The position numbers and the translations under genes were made by a program. The notes beneath the pieces were generated by a model. The model was given only the letters and a program-made list of their open reading frames with translations. It searched no databases and had not been told where the DNA came from. Of a stretch of 64,000 nt of DNA, positions 18,922 to 27,698 are shown piece after piece; within the stretch, counting starts at the first letter, position 1; every line of letters begins with the position of its first letter. The stretch is from Bacteroides sp. (GTDB taxonomy: Bacteria > Bacillota > Clostridia > Lachnospirales > Lachnospiraceae), in NCBI GenBank assembly GCA_023666705.1, contig JAMPBO010000002.1:124001-188000 (forward strand), in the 5' to 3' direction.

Positions 18922-20091
18922 ATGAAAATTACGATTTCTGATACCGTAAAATACATAGGAGTTGACGATAAGGATATTGATTTATTTGAGAGCCAGTATG
19001 AGGTCCCGAACGGAATTGCATACAACTCATATCTGATTATGGATGAGAAAATTGCTATTATGGATACAGTTGATGCAAGAGGACAAAAGGAGTGGGAGCA
19101 AAATCTGATGAATGAATTGGGCGGAAAAACGCCTGATTATCTTGTTATATCACATTTGGAGCCTGACCATGCAGGAAGTATTGCGAGAACCATTGAACTT
19201 TTCCCAGATATTAAATTGGTGGGAAATGCAAAGACATTTTCAATGTTCCCGCAATTTTTTGCAGAAAACATAGAGAATAAAACCGTTGTTGTGAAAGAGG
19301 GGGAAACGCTTTCACTTGGTGGTCACAGCCTCAAATTTTTTATGGCACCAATGGTGCACTGGCCTGAGGTTATGGTTACATACGAGGAAAGCGAAAAGAT
19401 ACTGTTTTCGGCAGACGGATTTGGAAAGTTCGGTGCACTCGATACGGAGGAAGACTGGGCGTGCGAGGCAAGAAGATATTATTTCAACATATGCGGTAAA
19501 TATGGTGCACCTGTGCAGGCATTGCTGAAGAAGGCGGCTGCCCTGGATATTCAGATAGTATGTCCGCTGCATGGACCAATTCTTTCGGAAAATCTTTCTT
19601 ATTACATAGACCTTTATGACAAATGGAGCAGCTACACACCTGAAAATAAGGGTGTTCTTATCGCATATGCATCTATTCACGGAAATACTGCGAAGGCGGC
19701 GGAGAAGCTGGCTGAGCTTATCAGGGCAAAGGGTGAGGAAAAGGTTGTGGTAAGTGACCTTGCAAGAGAAGATATGGCGGAGGTCATCGAGGATGCTTTC
19801 CGTTATGACAGAATGATTCTTGCGGCGGCAAGCTACGATGGTTCCGTGTTCCCTTGCATGCAGACCTTCCTGTCCAAGCTACAGGTTAAGGCATATCAAA
19901 AGCGTACGGTGGGCATACTTGAAAATGGTTCGTGGGCACCGACGGCGGCAAGGACAATGAAGACGATGCTTGAGCCGATGAAGGATGTAACGGTGCTTGA
20001 ACCTGTCGTGACGATAAAGTCAACGATGAAGCAGGAAAATATGGCGGATATGGAAGCACTGGCTACTGCGGTATATGAGGCAGGAAAGTAA
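18922..20091 (+). CDS. FprA-family A-type flavoprotein (flavodiiron protein)
   Basis: The 389-residue protein has an N-terminal metallo-beta-lactamase-like diiron domain with the HxExDH signature (SHLEPDHAGS) and further metal ligands (MVHWPEVMVTYE, CPLHGPILSE). A C-terminal flavodoxin domain (about 250-389) binds FMN (IAYASIHGNTAKAAEKLAE). Flavodiiron proteins reduce O2 to water or NO to N2O, protecting anaerobes. GGAGG precedes the ATG, and a consensus promoter and TetR-type operator lie upstream. Full length. Confidence 0.93.
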   Translation: MKITISDTVKYIGVDDKDIDLFESQYEVPNGIAYNSYLIMDEKIAIMDTVDARGQKEWEQNLMNELGGKTPDYLVISHLEPDHAGSIARTIELFPDIKLVGNAKTFSMFPQFFAENIENKTVVVKEGETLSLGGHSLKFFMAPMVHWPEVMVTYEESEKILFSADGFGKFGALDTEEDWACEARRYYFNICGKYGAPVQALLKKAAALDIQIVCPLHGPILSENLSYYIDLYDKWSSYTPENKGVLIAYASIHGNTAKAAEKLAELIRAKGEEKVVVSDLAREDMAEVIEDAFRYDRMILAAASYDGSVFPCMQTFLSKLQVKAYQKRTVGILENGSWAPTAARTMKTMLEPMKDVTVLEPVVTIKSTMKQENMADMEALATAVYEAGK

Positions 20092-20127
20092 AATATTCAT
20101 TAGGGAAACTTGTAAGGAGATATGGCA

Positions 20128-20964
20128 ATGAGTGAAAATTGTTCACACGACTGCGGAAATTGTGCCAAGGATTGCAGTGAAAGAACGGAGCAAAGCTTTT
20201 TGGCACCTGAAAATAAGGCATCACATGTAAAAAAAGTGATTGCGGTAATCAGCGGAAAGGGTGGTGTAGGGAAATCATTGGTAACATCCCTCTTGGCTGT
20301 CATGTCACAGCGGGCGGACAAAAAAACTGCGATTTTGGATGCGGATATTACGGGACCATCTATACCGAAAACCTTCCATCTGGAGGACAAAACGGCACAT
20401 GCCGAGCAGGATATGATAGTACCGGTTGTCACGGAAACAGGCATAAAGCTTATGTCAATTAATTTACTGCTGGATGATGCAGGTGCACCCGTGATATGGC
20501 GTGGACCGATTATAGCAGGAACGGTAAAGCAATTTTGGAGTGACGTGATGTGGGGCGACATGGACTGTATGTTTGTAGACTGTCCTCCCGGAACGGGGGA
20601 CGTTCCCCTCACTGTATTCCAGTCACTTCCGATAGACGGAATCATTGTTGTCACATCTCCACAGGATTTGGTTTCGATGATTGTGGAAAAGGCTGTCCGC
20701 ATGGCTGACATGATGAACATACCGATTATCGGAATCGTGGAAAATATGTCATATTTTGAATGTGACACATGTGGAAAACGGCATTATATCTTTGGTGAAA
20801 GCAATTTAGAGCATACCGCAGATAAATTTGACGTAAAAAATATTGCAAAAATTCCTCTTTGTCCTGACCTTAGAAGGCAGGTGGATGAGGGACATATAGA
20901 AGACTTTAAAGGAACATGGCTGGATGATATCTATAATGTAATTGAACAGATACCTGAGAGATAA
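20128..20964 (+). CDS. Mrp/NBP35-type ATP-binding iron-sulfur carrier
   Basis: The 278-residue P-loop protein has a deviant Walker A motif SGKGGVGKS near residue 37, the ILDADITGPSIPK signature, and CPPGTGD. The N-terminus carries clustered cysteines (CSHDCGNCAKDC), as in NBP35-like members that bind a cluster there, plus CDTCGK later. It likely assembles or transfers Fe-S clusters. The ATG at 20128 is preferred, 8 nt from AAGGAG; the alternative at 20122 is only 2 nt away. It lies 36 nt after the flavodiiron gene. Confidence 0.9.
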   Translation: MSENCSHDCGNCAKDCSERTEQSFLAPENKASHVKKVIAVISGKGGVGKSLVTSLLAVMSQRADKKTAILDADITGPSIPKTFHLEDKTAHAEQDMIVPVVTETGIKLMSINLLLDDAGAPVIWRGPIIAGTVKQFWSDVMWGDMDCMFVDCPPGTGDVPLTVFQSLPIDGIIVVTSPQDLVSMIVEKAVRMADMMNIPIIGIVENMSYFECDTCGKRHYIFGESNLEHTADKFDVKNIAKIPLCPDLRRQVDEGHIEDFKGTWLDDIYNVIEQIPER

Positions 20965-20989
20965 AAAATATTATGTGTGGAGGCACGGT

Positions 20990-23692
20990 ATGAATATTAA
21001 CAGAGTATTAATGGAATATGACAGCATGTTTGGGAAAAATTCTCTGGCAGATATAGAGAATTATCTCGTGACCAATATAGAGATGGCATATGAGGAGACA
21101 GATTATTATGCCGCAATAACACTTTTAAATGAATTTATGGGCTTTTGCCGTGACACAAGCCAAAATGAAAAAGGCAAGGAATGTTGTCGTCAGACAATAG
21201 AGCTTATGGACAAAATGGAACTTGCGGGTACGGTCGAGTATGCTACCAGCCTGCTGAATGTTGCCAATGCATACCGTGCCTACGGAATGCTGGAGGAGTC
21301 CTTGGAGTTGTATCATATTGTGGAGGAAAACTATCAAAATAATTTATCTCCAAACGAATTTAACTATGCCAGTCTGTACAATAATTGGAGCCTTTTATAT
21401 CAGGAAATGAATGATTTTGACAGTGCGGAGACGATGCTGAAAAAGGCACTCCGCATTGTTGACCGGTATCCGAATGCTGTTGTTGAGCAGGCAACCACAC
21501 GGACAAATCTGGCAGTAACAATGTTTCAGGTGAGCCAGAATGAGAAAAACGGAGTATATGGCGAGGAGCGGATTGCTGAGGCGGAGCACACATACAAGGA
21601 AGCCATGAGCTATCTGAATCATGCACTTAAAATATACGAGAAGGATGGTGGCAGGGATTTTCATTACAGTGCAGCACTTTCTGCAATGGGTGATGCACTT
21701 TATATGGTGGAGGATTACGCAGGTGCCGCCAAGTATTACGACAGGGCAATGGTTGAGCTGGAAAAGCATGTGGGACGCACTGAGGCATATGACAGGATAC
21801 AGGAAAAATATGAGAGTGCATTCCGACGTTCGGAAATGGATGTCAATGTGTTAAAGGACACGTTATTCAGGGATGTGCCTGAACAGGCTGAGGAAACGGA
21901 AGAAGCTGGTGATGCCGAAGAAGATGAGGAAGTGCCTGGGGACGAAGAAGCGGAAGAAAAGAAATATTTCAAAAATAATATGCAGCGGTGCAGGACATTT
22001 TACAGGGAGCAGGGAGTGCCGATGATACAGAGGCTGTTTCCACAGTATGAAGAGCGGATAGCCGTTGGTCTTGTAGGTGAAGGTTCGGACTGCTTTGGTT
22101 TTGATGATGCGATATCCATGGATCATGATTATGGGGTCGGCTTTTGCATGTGGCTTACGGATGAGGATTACGATGCAATTTCAGGCAAGCTTCAGATGGA
22201 GTATGAGGCACTTATTACAAAATACGGAGATAATTACCGGATGCTTGATGAGAAGGATGACGAGGTTGTCAGGCAGGAGCAGGATGGTATCAACCGGTTT
22301 ATTGACGCAAGACGCGGGGTATTTAAAATATCTGAATTTTATAATAAGCTTTTGCTTCCAGACAATGATTTGGGGACGGTGGATTTGTCGGATTACTCAG
22401 ATATACCAGAGGAGTTTTGGTATAAGATTCGGGACGAGGAGCTTGCTGCAGCGGTAAACGGACAGATTTTCAGGGATGACTTGGGCGAGTTTACAAAGAT
22501 AAGGGAACGTCTTCTCGGATATTATCCACGAAAGGTGTGGATGCTCAAGCTGGCGGAGCAGCTACATTATTTTTCGCAGTACGCACAGAGCAACTACGAA
22601 AGAATGATGGCGAGGGAGGATTACACCACAGCCATGATGTGCGTTTCAAAGGCAGCTGAGTGTGCCATGAGAATTGCTTATATTTTGGATAAGACCTATG
22701 CACCGTATTATAAATGGATGCGTAAGGGAATGGATAATCTGCATAAGCTTAAGGATGTTGGAATTATGCTCGATGATATTTCAAGGCAGGCTTGCCAGAT
22801 GGATGCATGGACAGATAAGGAATATAATCCGTATAGCATCAATGAAGATGATGTGGTTATCCTTTCGTTTGAGTCCATTGCAAAAAGAATTCACGGAGAG
22901 CTGGTTGCGGCAGGTCTTATAACGGGGGACAGTACCTTTTTGGATCATTACTGCCAGATGCTTGTGGATAGTGCAACGGGGCATACGAGAACCTTTGTGG
23001 TAACAGATGAAAGCACGGAGGATATTACGGAGGATACACCTGTGGATGAACCGACGGAAACGATAGCCCAGGAGCCTGTCAAGACAAAAAAGGATGAGCT
23101 TGTGGATGACATTGTCATGCATGAGTGGCAGCAGTTTGATAAGGTGGAAAATGAGGGCGGTCGTGCTGACTGTCAGGATGACTGGAATACATTTTCGCTG
23201 ATGCGGCGAAGCCAGTATATGGCATGGAACGAGGACCTTTTGGAAAGTTACAGAGGCGATTTGCTTGATGCAGAGGAACGGGGCTGGAATCTGATAACGG
23301 AAAAATATGCACGTATGATGAAGTCTACGTCGCCTGAACAGTATGCTGAACTTGCGGACACCCTTCCTGTAAGGGACGAGGAACGAACTGCCATTCAGGA
23401 GGAAATTATTAAAATACAGGTTGAGTGGATGGAGGAATTTGCTGCAAAATATCCGAAGATGGCAGGAAATGCAAGAAAAATCCACACATATGAGGATAAT
23501 CCCGTAGATACCTCCTACGAGACATATTTACGTGGAGAGCTTGGAACCTATTCAGATGAAACCTTGGTGCGGTATGGTCAGTTTATTGTAGATACCAAAA
23601 AGGGTGGAAGAAATCTGGCGTACATTATTATGAATAATACTGCAAAGGGATACGGATATAATTCCGTGGCGGATGCAGAAATGAAAATGTAG
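20990..23692 (+). CDS. TPR protein with DUF4037 nucleotidyltransferase-like and DUF4125 domains
   Basis: The 900-residue cytoplasmic protein has an N-terminal set of tetratricopeptide repeats (about 40-270). An acidic linker (about 300-325) and a DUF4037 region (about 330-650) follow. The DUF4037 region starts with GEGSDCFGFDDAISMDHDYG, which resembles a nucleotidyltransferase GS...DxD core. A DUF4125 region (about 700-890; MHEWQQFDKVENEGG) ends the protein. The start at 20990 has TGGAGG upstream. These domains often occur together in gut Firmicutes; their substrate is unknown. It follows the Mrp gene by 25 nt. It may transfer a nucleotide to a protein or small molecule (inference). Confidence 0.82.
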   Translation: MNINRVLMEYDSMFGKNSLADIENYLVTNIEMAYEETDYYAAITLLNEFMGFCRDTSQNEKGKECCRQTIELMDKMELAGTVEYATSLLNVANAYRAYGMLEESLELYHIVEENYQNNLSPNEFNYASLYNNWSLLYQEMNDFDSAETMLKKALRIVDRYPNAVVEQATTRTNLAVTMFQVSQNEKNGVYGEERIAEAEHTYKEAMSYLNHALKIYEKDGGRDFHYSAALSAMGDALYMVEDYAGAAKYYDRAMVELEKHVGRTEAYDRIQEKYESAFRRSEMDVNVLKDTLFRDVPEQAEETEEAGDAEEDEEVPGDEEAEEKKYFKNNMQRCRTFYREQGVPMIQRLFPQYEERIAVGLVGEGSDCFGFDDAISMDHDYGVGFCMWLTDEDYDAISGKLQMEYEALITKYGDNYRMLDEKDDEVVRQEQDGINRFIDARRGVFKISEFYNKLLLPDNDLGTVDLSDYSDIPEEFWYKIRDEELAAAVNGQIFRDDLGEFTKIRERLLGYYPRKVWMLKLAEQLHYFSQYAQSNYERMMAREDYTTAMMCVSKAAECAMRIAYILDKTYAPYYKWMRKGMDNLHKLKDVGIMLDDISRQACQMDAWTDKEYNPYSINEDDVVILSFESIAKRIHGELVAAGLITGDSTFLDHYCQMLVDSATGHTRTFVVTDESTEDITEDTPVDEPTETIAQEPVKTKKDELVDDIVMHEWQQFDKVENEGGRADCQDDWNTFSLMRRSQYMAWNEDLLESYRGDLLDAEERGWNLITEKYARMMKSTSPEQYAELADTLPVRDEERTAIQEEIIKIQVEWMEEFAAKYPKMAGNARKIHTYEDNPVDTSYETYLRGELGTYSDETLVRYGQFIVDTKKGGRNLAYIIMNNTAKGYGYNSVADAEMKM

Positions 23693-23724
23693 CGGAAACA
23701 GCTGCATGAGTGGAGGAAAATCAC

Positions 23725-24945
23725 GTGGAATATAAACAGTATGAGGCAAGGGCTGTGGCGGTTCTCAAAAAGGGGGAGGGAAGAACTCTAAAAGCAGGCG
23801 GGCTTTGGATATACGACAACGAGATAGAGAGTGTCATGGGAAGCTTTGACGATGGGGACATTGTGCTTGTGCGGGATTTTGACGGATACCCTATGGGGAA
23901 GGGTTTTATAAACCGGAAGTCGAAACTATCAATACGGATGCTGACTAGAAATGTGAATCAGGAAATTGACAGTGACTTTTTATATTTACGTGTTAAAAAT
24001 GCATGGGAATACAGAAAAAAGACTGTGGATACAAGTAGCTGCAGGGTCATATTTGGTGAGGCGGATTTTTTTCCTGGACTTGTGGTAGATAAGTTTAGCG
24101 ATGTTTTGGTTGTTGAGTCGCTTGCACTTGGAATAGACAGGCTCAAGCAGGATATCATTGACATTTTAAAGGAAGTGCTTGCGGCTGACGGAATCAATAT
24201 TCGCGGGGTTTATGAGAGAAGCGATGCCAAGGTGCGTGAAAAAGAAGGCATGGTACGAAGCAAGGGCTTTATCGGTGAATCCTTTGACACAAAGGTGCCA
24301 ATCGTGGAAAATGGCGTCAAGTATATTGTGGATGTAGAGGATGGACAAAAAACAGGGTTTTTCCTTGACCAGAAATATAACAGAAAAGCCATACAGACAC
24401 TTTGTAAGGATGCAGATGTGCTTGACTGCTTTACCCATACCGGCTCATTTGCATTAAATGCAGGTATTGCAGGTGCGAGGAACGTAGTGGGTGTTGATGC
24501 ATCGGAGCTTGCAATAAAATGTGCAAGGGAAAACGCACGATTGAACTTTCTCGAGGAGAAGGTTCATTTTGTATGTGAAAATGTATTTGATTTTTTGCCG
24601 AGAATGGAGGCGGAGGGAAAAAGCTACGATGTTGTAATTCTTGACCCGCCTGCATTTACGAAATCAAGAAGCTCTGTAAAAAATGCCATAAAGGGATACA
24701 GGGAGATTAACCTAAGGGGTATGAAGCTTGTGCGTGACGGTGGATTTCTTGCGACCTGCTCCTGCTCCCATTTTATGGATTATGAGCTGTTCACAAAGAC
24801 CATTCATCAGGCGGCAAATAATGCCCACAAGCGGTTAAGACAGGTGGAGTTTAAAACGCAGGCACCCGACCATCCGATACTTTGGGCGGCTGATGAGTCG
24901 TACTATTTGAAATTCTATATTTTTCAGGTTTGTAGTGAGTTGTAG
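23725..24945 (+). CDS. Class I SAM-dependent rRNA methyltransferase, RlmI-like
   Basis: The 406-residue product has an N-terminal PUA-like domain (about 5-90; GGLWIYDNEI), a middle domain, and a C-terminal Rossmann methyltransferase domain. The SAM motif DCFTHTGSFALNAG and the catalytic/substrate motif ILDPPAFTKS are present, with CSCSHFM later, as in the RlmI (YccW) family that makes 5-methylcytosine in 23S rRNA. The GTG at 23725 is preferred, 8 nt from GGAGG; an upstream GTG at 23710 overlaps that site. Specific target inferred only. Confidence 0.88.
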   Translation: MEYKQYEARAVAVLKKGEGRTLKAGGLWIYDNEIESVMGSFDDGDIVLVRDFDGYPMGKGFINRKSKLSIRMLTRNVNQEIDSDFLYLRVKNAWEYRKKTVDTSSCRVIFGEADFFPGLVVDKFSDVLVVESLALGIDRLKQDIIDILKEVLAADGINIRGVYERSDAKVREKEGMVRSKGFIGESFDTKVPIVENGVKYIVDVEDGQKTGFFLDQKYNRKAIQTLCKDADVLDCFTHTGSFALNAGIAGARNVVGVDASELAIKCARENARLNFLEEKVHFVCENVFDFLPRMEAEGKSYDVVILDPPAFTKSRSSVKNAIKGYREINLRGMKLVRDGGFLATCSCSHFMDYELFTKTIHQAANNAHKRLRQVEFKTQAPDHPILWAADESYYLKFYIFQVCSEL

Positions 24946-25041
24946 GTTTTGGGAGGCGGCTGATTGTAAAATGCTGTAATAAATGTCAAAGTGGGAAAGA
25001 TAGTTGATATATAAGAAATAGATTTGAGGGAGAGATGTTAT

Positions 25042-25518
25042 ATGCGCAAATTAAAGGTATATTTAGATACATCGGTTATTAGTTATTTGTCTCAGGACGA
25101 TGCACCGGAACGTATGAAAGATACGTTAGAACTCTGGAAAGAATTCGTAAATGGAAAATATGATATATACCTTTCACAGGTGACGATAGATGAGATTGGG
25201 AAGTGTTCGGAGCCAAAGAAAAATGTGCTATTTGATTATTTGAGTGATATTGAGTATACAAAGTTGGAAATAAATGCTGAGATTGTGGAACTTGCACAAA
25301 AGATTATTGATATGGGTATATTAAGACCAAAAAGTTTTGATGATTGCCAGCATATAGCCGCAGCAGTTGTGAATAACTGTGATTGTATCATATCATGGAA
25401 TTTTAGACATATTGTAAATATTAAAACCATTAGAGGTATAAGAGCAATTACTGATTTAGAAAGTTATAAAGGAATAGATATTATTAATCCATCTGTATTA
25501 TTGGAAAGTGAGGGATGA
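25042..25518 (+). CDS. PIN-domain ribonuclease toxin (VapC-like)
   Basis: The 158-residue product has the PIN acidic residues in order: YLDTSVISYL at the start, VTIDEIGK, DDCQHIAAAV and CIISWNFRHI near the end. PIN toxins cut RNA in toxin-antitoxin pairs. The ATG at 25042 is preferred over an upstream TTG. The next small gene overlaps or abuts the stop and is the likely antitoxin; toxin-first order is less usual. Confidence 0.82.
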   Translation: MRKLKVYLDTSVISYLSQDDAPERMKDTLELWKEFVNGKYDIYLSQVTIDEIGKCSEPKKNVLFDYLSDIEYTKLEINAEIVELAQKIIDMGILRPKSFDDCQHIAAAVVNNCDCIISWNFRHIVNIKTIRGIRAITDLESYKGIDIINPSVLLESEG

Positions 25519-25520
25519 TT

Positions 25521-25706
25521 ATGGAATCATTAGTTATTAGTCCAAATTTTACGATTGAAGATATTCATAAAATTCGTGAATGGAATTATGAACGGACAAA
25601 AGATATGACAATAGAGCAAAAAGTAGAATATTATAATAATTGTGGGAAAGATGCAGAAATGGAAATTGAAAGACGTAGAGCCTTGAAACAAAAAGCTGGT
25701 GTATGA
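25521..25706 (+). CDS. Putative antitoxin of the PIN toxin
   Basis: The 61-residue charged, helical protein (IREWNYERTKDMTIEQ) is typical in size for an antitoxin and sits immediately after the PIN gene. An ATG at 25515 overlaps the toxin stop; the ATG at 25521 is better spaced from AGGG. No DNA-binding fold is evident by eye. Role assigned by context. Confidence 0.6.
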   Translation: MESLVISPNFTIEDIHKIREWNYERTKDMTIEQKVEYYNNCGKDAEMEIERRRALKQKAGV

Positions 25707-25733
25707 TGAGAAGTAGTTAGGAGGAGAGATGTA

Positions 25734-26207
25734 ATGGAAGCCAAAACCCCATTTAAAACAGAGACATATCAGTTTATTTTTTCAAAATTCATGGTTGATG
25801 GAGAACGAACATGTGGGGATGAAGTGTTGGCTGATATGGAGGAACCAAGAGGGGCTAAAATTTCCTTACTGCCTGCAAAGCATTCTCATTATGTGGCTAC
25901 ATGTAAGGCATTTGCGGCAACAACGACGGCAGGAAGACTTTTGGTTGCCGTGTTTGATTTGTATGGGAAATTTCACGAATGTTACCAGATGCAGTTACAT
26001 GAGCTTTCAAATATAATGGTGAAGAAAGCATTTGGCGGGATGAATTTTTCTTTTTATGGCAAAACACAGCATGGCGGATTTATTATGAAAATGTATATTC
26101 CAAGTCATCAATTTGGAACGGATTTAAAGGAGCAGAAAAACCATTTGAAGCTATTTGTAGACCATATTTCAAATAAAACTGTGCCAATTGAAATGACAGA
26201 ACTTTAG
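25734..26207 (+). CDS. Hypothetical protein, 157 aa
   Basis: This is a cytoplasmic-looking alpha/beta protein with no recognised motif. Its middle has alternating hydrophobic strands (RLLVAVFDLYGKFHECYQM) and a later strand pair (GGFIMKMYIPSH), vaguely like a PH-type barrel, but I would not assign it. AGGAGGAG is well placed before the ATG. It follows the toxin pair by 27 nt. Function unknown. Confidence 0.6.
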   Translation: MEAKTPFKTETYQFIFSKFMVDGERTCGDEVLADMEEPRGAKISLLPAKHSHYVATCKAFAATTTAGRLLVAVFDLYGKFHECYQMQLHELSNIMVKKAFGGMNFSFYGKTQHGGFIMKMYIPSHQFGTDLKEQKNHLKLFVDHISNKTVPIEMTEL

Positions 26208-26225
26208 TGTCTTGATTTTGAAAAA

Positions 26226-26299
26226 TCATTTACGCCAAAAAACTGTCCATTGACGCTATTTGGGTAAGGATATGACAGGTTGGTGACGATAGTTATTAT
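26226..26299 (+). promoter_or_regulatory. Candidate LytTR-type direct repeats and promoter of the FliD-like gene
   Basis: Two related half sites (CATTTACGCCAAAAA near 26228 and CCATTGACGCTATTT near 26248) repeat at a 21-bp period and lie upstream of TATTAT at 26294-26299. LytTR regulators bind paired direct repeats spaced one to two helical turns apart. A similar pair lies in front of the LytTR gene. Confidence 0.45.
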
Positions 26300-26344
26300 A
26301 GAGCGAAAATATTTTGGCACTAAAAAGGAAAAGGAGATGGCTAT

Positions 26345-27007
26345 ATGAGAATTACATCACAAATGCTGAATGAAAACATGAAAAAAGCAGGTGTGGGCGG
26401 TCAGAGACATACATTGCTCGACTACATAAAAACAGGTAAAAATTCCAATCTGTTTAATGTTATGAATACGAAAGCAGGAGCTGCCGTAAACTCAGCAGGC
26501 ATGGCGAGATATGAAAAGCTGGATAAGGCGGCGGATAACCTGGTGAGCCAGTTAGAGAAGCTTACAAGTGACAAGGAAGACAGCGTTATGAATAAAGCTA
26601 AGGAAAGCGGTGACAGGTCGCAGCTTTATAAGGATGTTGAGGCTATGGCTGACAGCTTTAATGAGATGCTTTCCACAATGAAGTTTACCACGGGCAATTT
26701 AAATTCGTTTTACCGCAAGAGCGTAAAAGAACTTGTTGAGGAAAATAAGGAGGCACTTGCCGAGATAGGAATAAGCGTAGGTTCTGATGGAAGCCTTGAC
26801 GTCGACAAGACGAAATTTAACGATGCTGCCTTTGAAAAGGTGGAGGAAATATTAGGAGAAAAAAGTGCATTTATCTCCAAGCTTGCATTTGTTTCCCAGC
26901 ATATAGGTGAGAATGCGGAGGCGAATATAGAGACTGCCACGAGCAGTTATCTGCCAAGTGGGGTGTCATCAAGCGGACGTCAAAACAGATATGACGTTAG
27001 AGGGTAA
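26345..27007 (+). CDS. FliD-like helical protein (flagellar cap/hook-associated resemblance)
   Basis: The 220-residue, mostly helical protein begins MRITSQMLNENMKKAG, a start seen in flagellar hook/flagellin-type proteins. Its C-terminal half (EENKEALAEIGISVGSDGSL, then VDKTKF) closely resembles the end of FliD, where 'LxxIGIxxxxdGxLxvDxxKF' occurs. No signal peptide is present, as expected for flagellar export substrates. A 137-nt upstream region carries candidate LytTR repeats. No flagellar operon is nearby, so it could be a repurposed helical coil protein. Confidence 0.55.
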   Translation: MRITSQMLNENMKKAGVGGQRHTLLDYIKTGKNSNLFNVMNTKAGAAVNSAGMARYEKLDKAADNLVSQLEKLTSDKEDSVMNKAKESGDRSQLYKDVEAMADSFNEMLSTMKFTTGNLNSFYRKSVKELVEENKEALAEIGISVGSDGSLDVDKTKFNDAAFEKVEEILGEKSAFISKLAFVSQHIGENAEANIETATSSYLPSGVSSSGRQNRYDVRG

Positions 27008-27036
27008 GGGTGATGTACCTTGTTAAATATCATAAG

Positions 27037-27108
27037 CTGTCCACTTACGTTAAAAACTGTCCAGTTGCGTCAAAACAGCTTCCAAGAATGATTTTATGCC
27101 GATAAAAT
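27037..27108 (+). promoter_or_regulatory. Candidate LytTR-type direct repeats upstream of the LytTR gene
   Basis: CTGTCCACTTACGTTAAAAA (27037-27056) is followed at once by CTGTCCAGTTGCGTCAAAAC (27057-27076), a 20-bp tandem direct repeat. A TAAAAT -10 box lies at 27103-27108. The arrangement suggests autoregulation by the encoded LytTR protein. Confidence 0.55.
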
Positions 27109-27144
27109 AATTGAGGATTAAGAATTACTTGGAGGTGGATACAG

Positions 27145-27495
27145 TTGCTTATAATAGTGGGTGACGATGACAAGAAGAGCATTACAGTAGGAAAGGGAGA
27201 AAGCACTCAAACAATTCAGGTGGAAGATATATATTATATTGAGAGCAACGACCATAAGGTTTCCATATCATTAGGGGATAAATGTATGGAGTTTTACGGA
27301 AGACTTACAGACCTTGAGGAGGCACTGAAGCCTGACTTTTTCAGAGTACATAAAGGCTATTTGGTCAATTTGAATTTTATCGAGCGGTACAACCGCACGG
27401 ATATATATATGAAAAATGGAGATATGCTTTCAATATCAAAATATAAGTATCAGGACTTTGTAAAAGCATATACGGAATATTTCTCCAAGCATTAG
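27145..27495 (+). CDS. Stand-alone LytTR-domain DNA-binding regulator
   Basis: The 116-residue product is a single LytTR domain. Telltale segments are DIYYIESNDHKVSI, FFRVHKGYLVNLNFI and KNGDMLSISK. No receiver or membrane domain is attached. The start is TTG at 27145, preceded by GGAGGTGG at good spacing. LytTR proteins activate genes from direct repeats; two matching repeat pairs lie upstream of this gene and of the FliD-like gene, so both are probable targets. Confidence 0.88.
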   Translation: MLIIVGDDDKKSITVGKGESTQTIQVEDIYYIESNDHKVSISLGDKCMEFYGRLTDLEEALKPDFFRVHKGYLVNLNFIERYNRTDIYMKNGDMLSISKYKYQDFVKAYTEYFSKH

Positions 27496-27573
27496 CAGAT
27501 GATAGCTGCAGAGATTCTTAGAGTGGGATTTCACCTAAGTAAATATGCGTTTAAGACTGCATGAAATAGATAA

Positions 27574-27607
27574 GGCTGTCGTTCTAAGATATCTTAGGGC
27601 GACAGCC
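27574..27607 (+). terminator. Long hairpin after the LytTR gene
   Basis: GGCTGTCG (27574-27581) pairs with CGACAGCC (27600-27607), and the loop itself contains the palindrome CTAAGATATCTTAG. The following run is T-rich but not a clean T-tract. Confidence 0.6.
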
Positions 27608-27627
27608 GTTGTATTTGTTATTGACGT

Positions 27628-27690
27628 GTTCCTATGGAATCTTCCAGTTGTAGGTACGCTCCTGCGGAACCTGCTATTTATAGGTACGCT
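27628..27690. repeat. Possible member of a dispersed structured repeat
   Basis: GTACGCTCCTGCGGAACCTG here resembles GCACGTTCCTTACGGAGCCT in the repeat at 35941. Part of the unit (TAGGTACGCTCCTGC) occurs twice within 60 nt. Weakest of the four copies. Confidence 0.35.
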
Positions 27691-27698
27691 CCTGCTAG

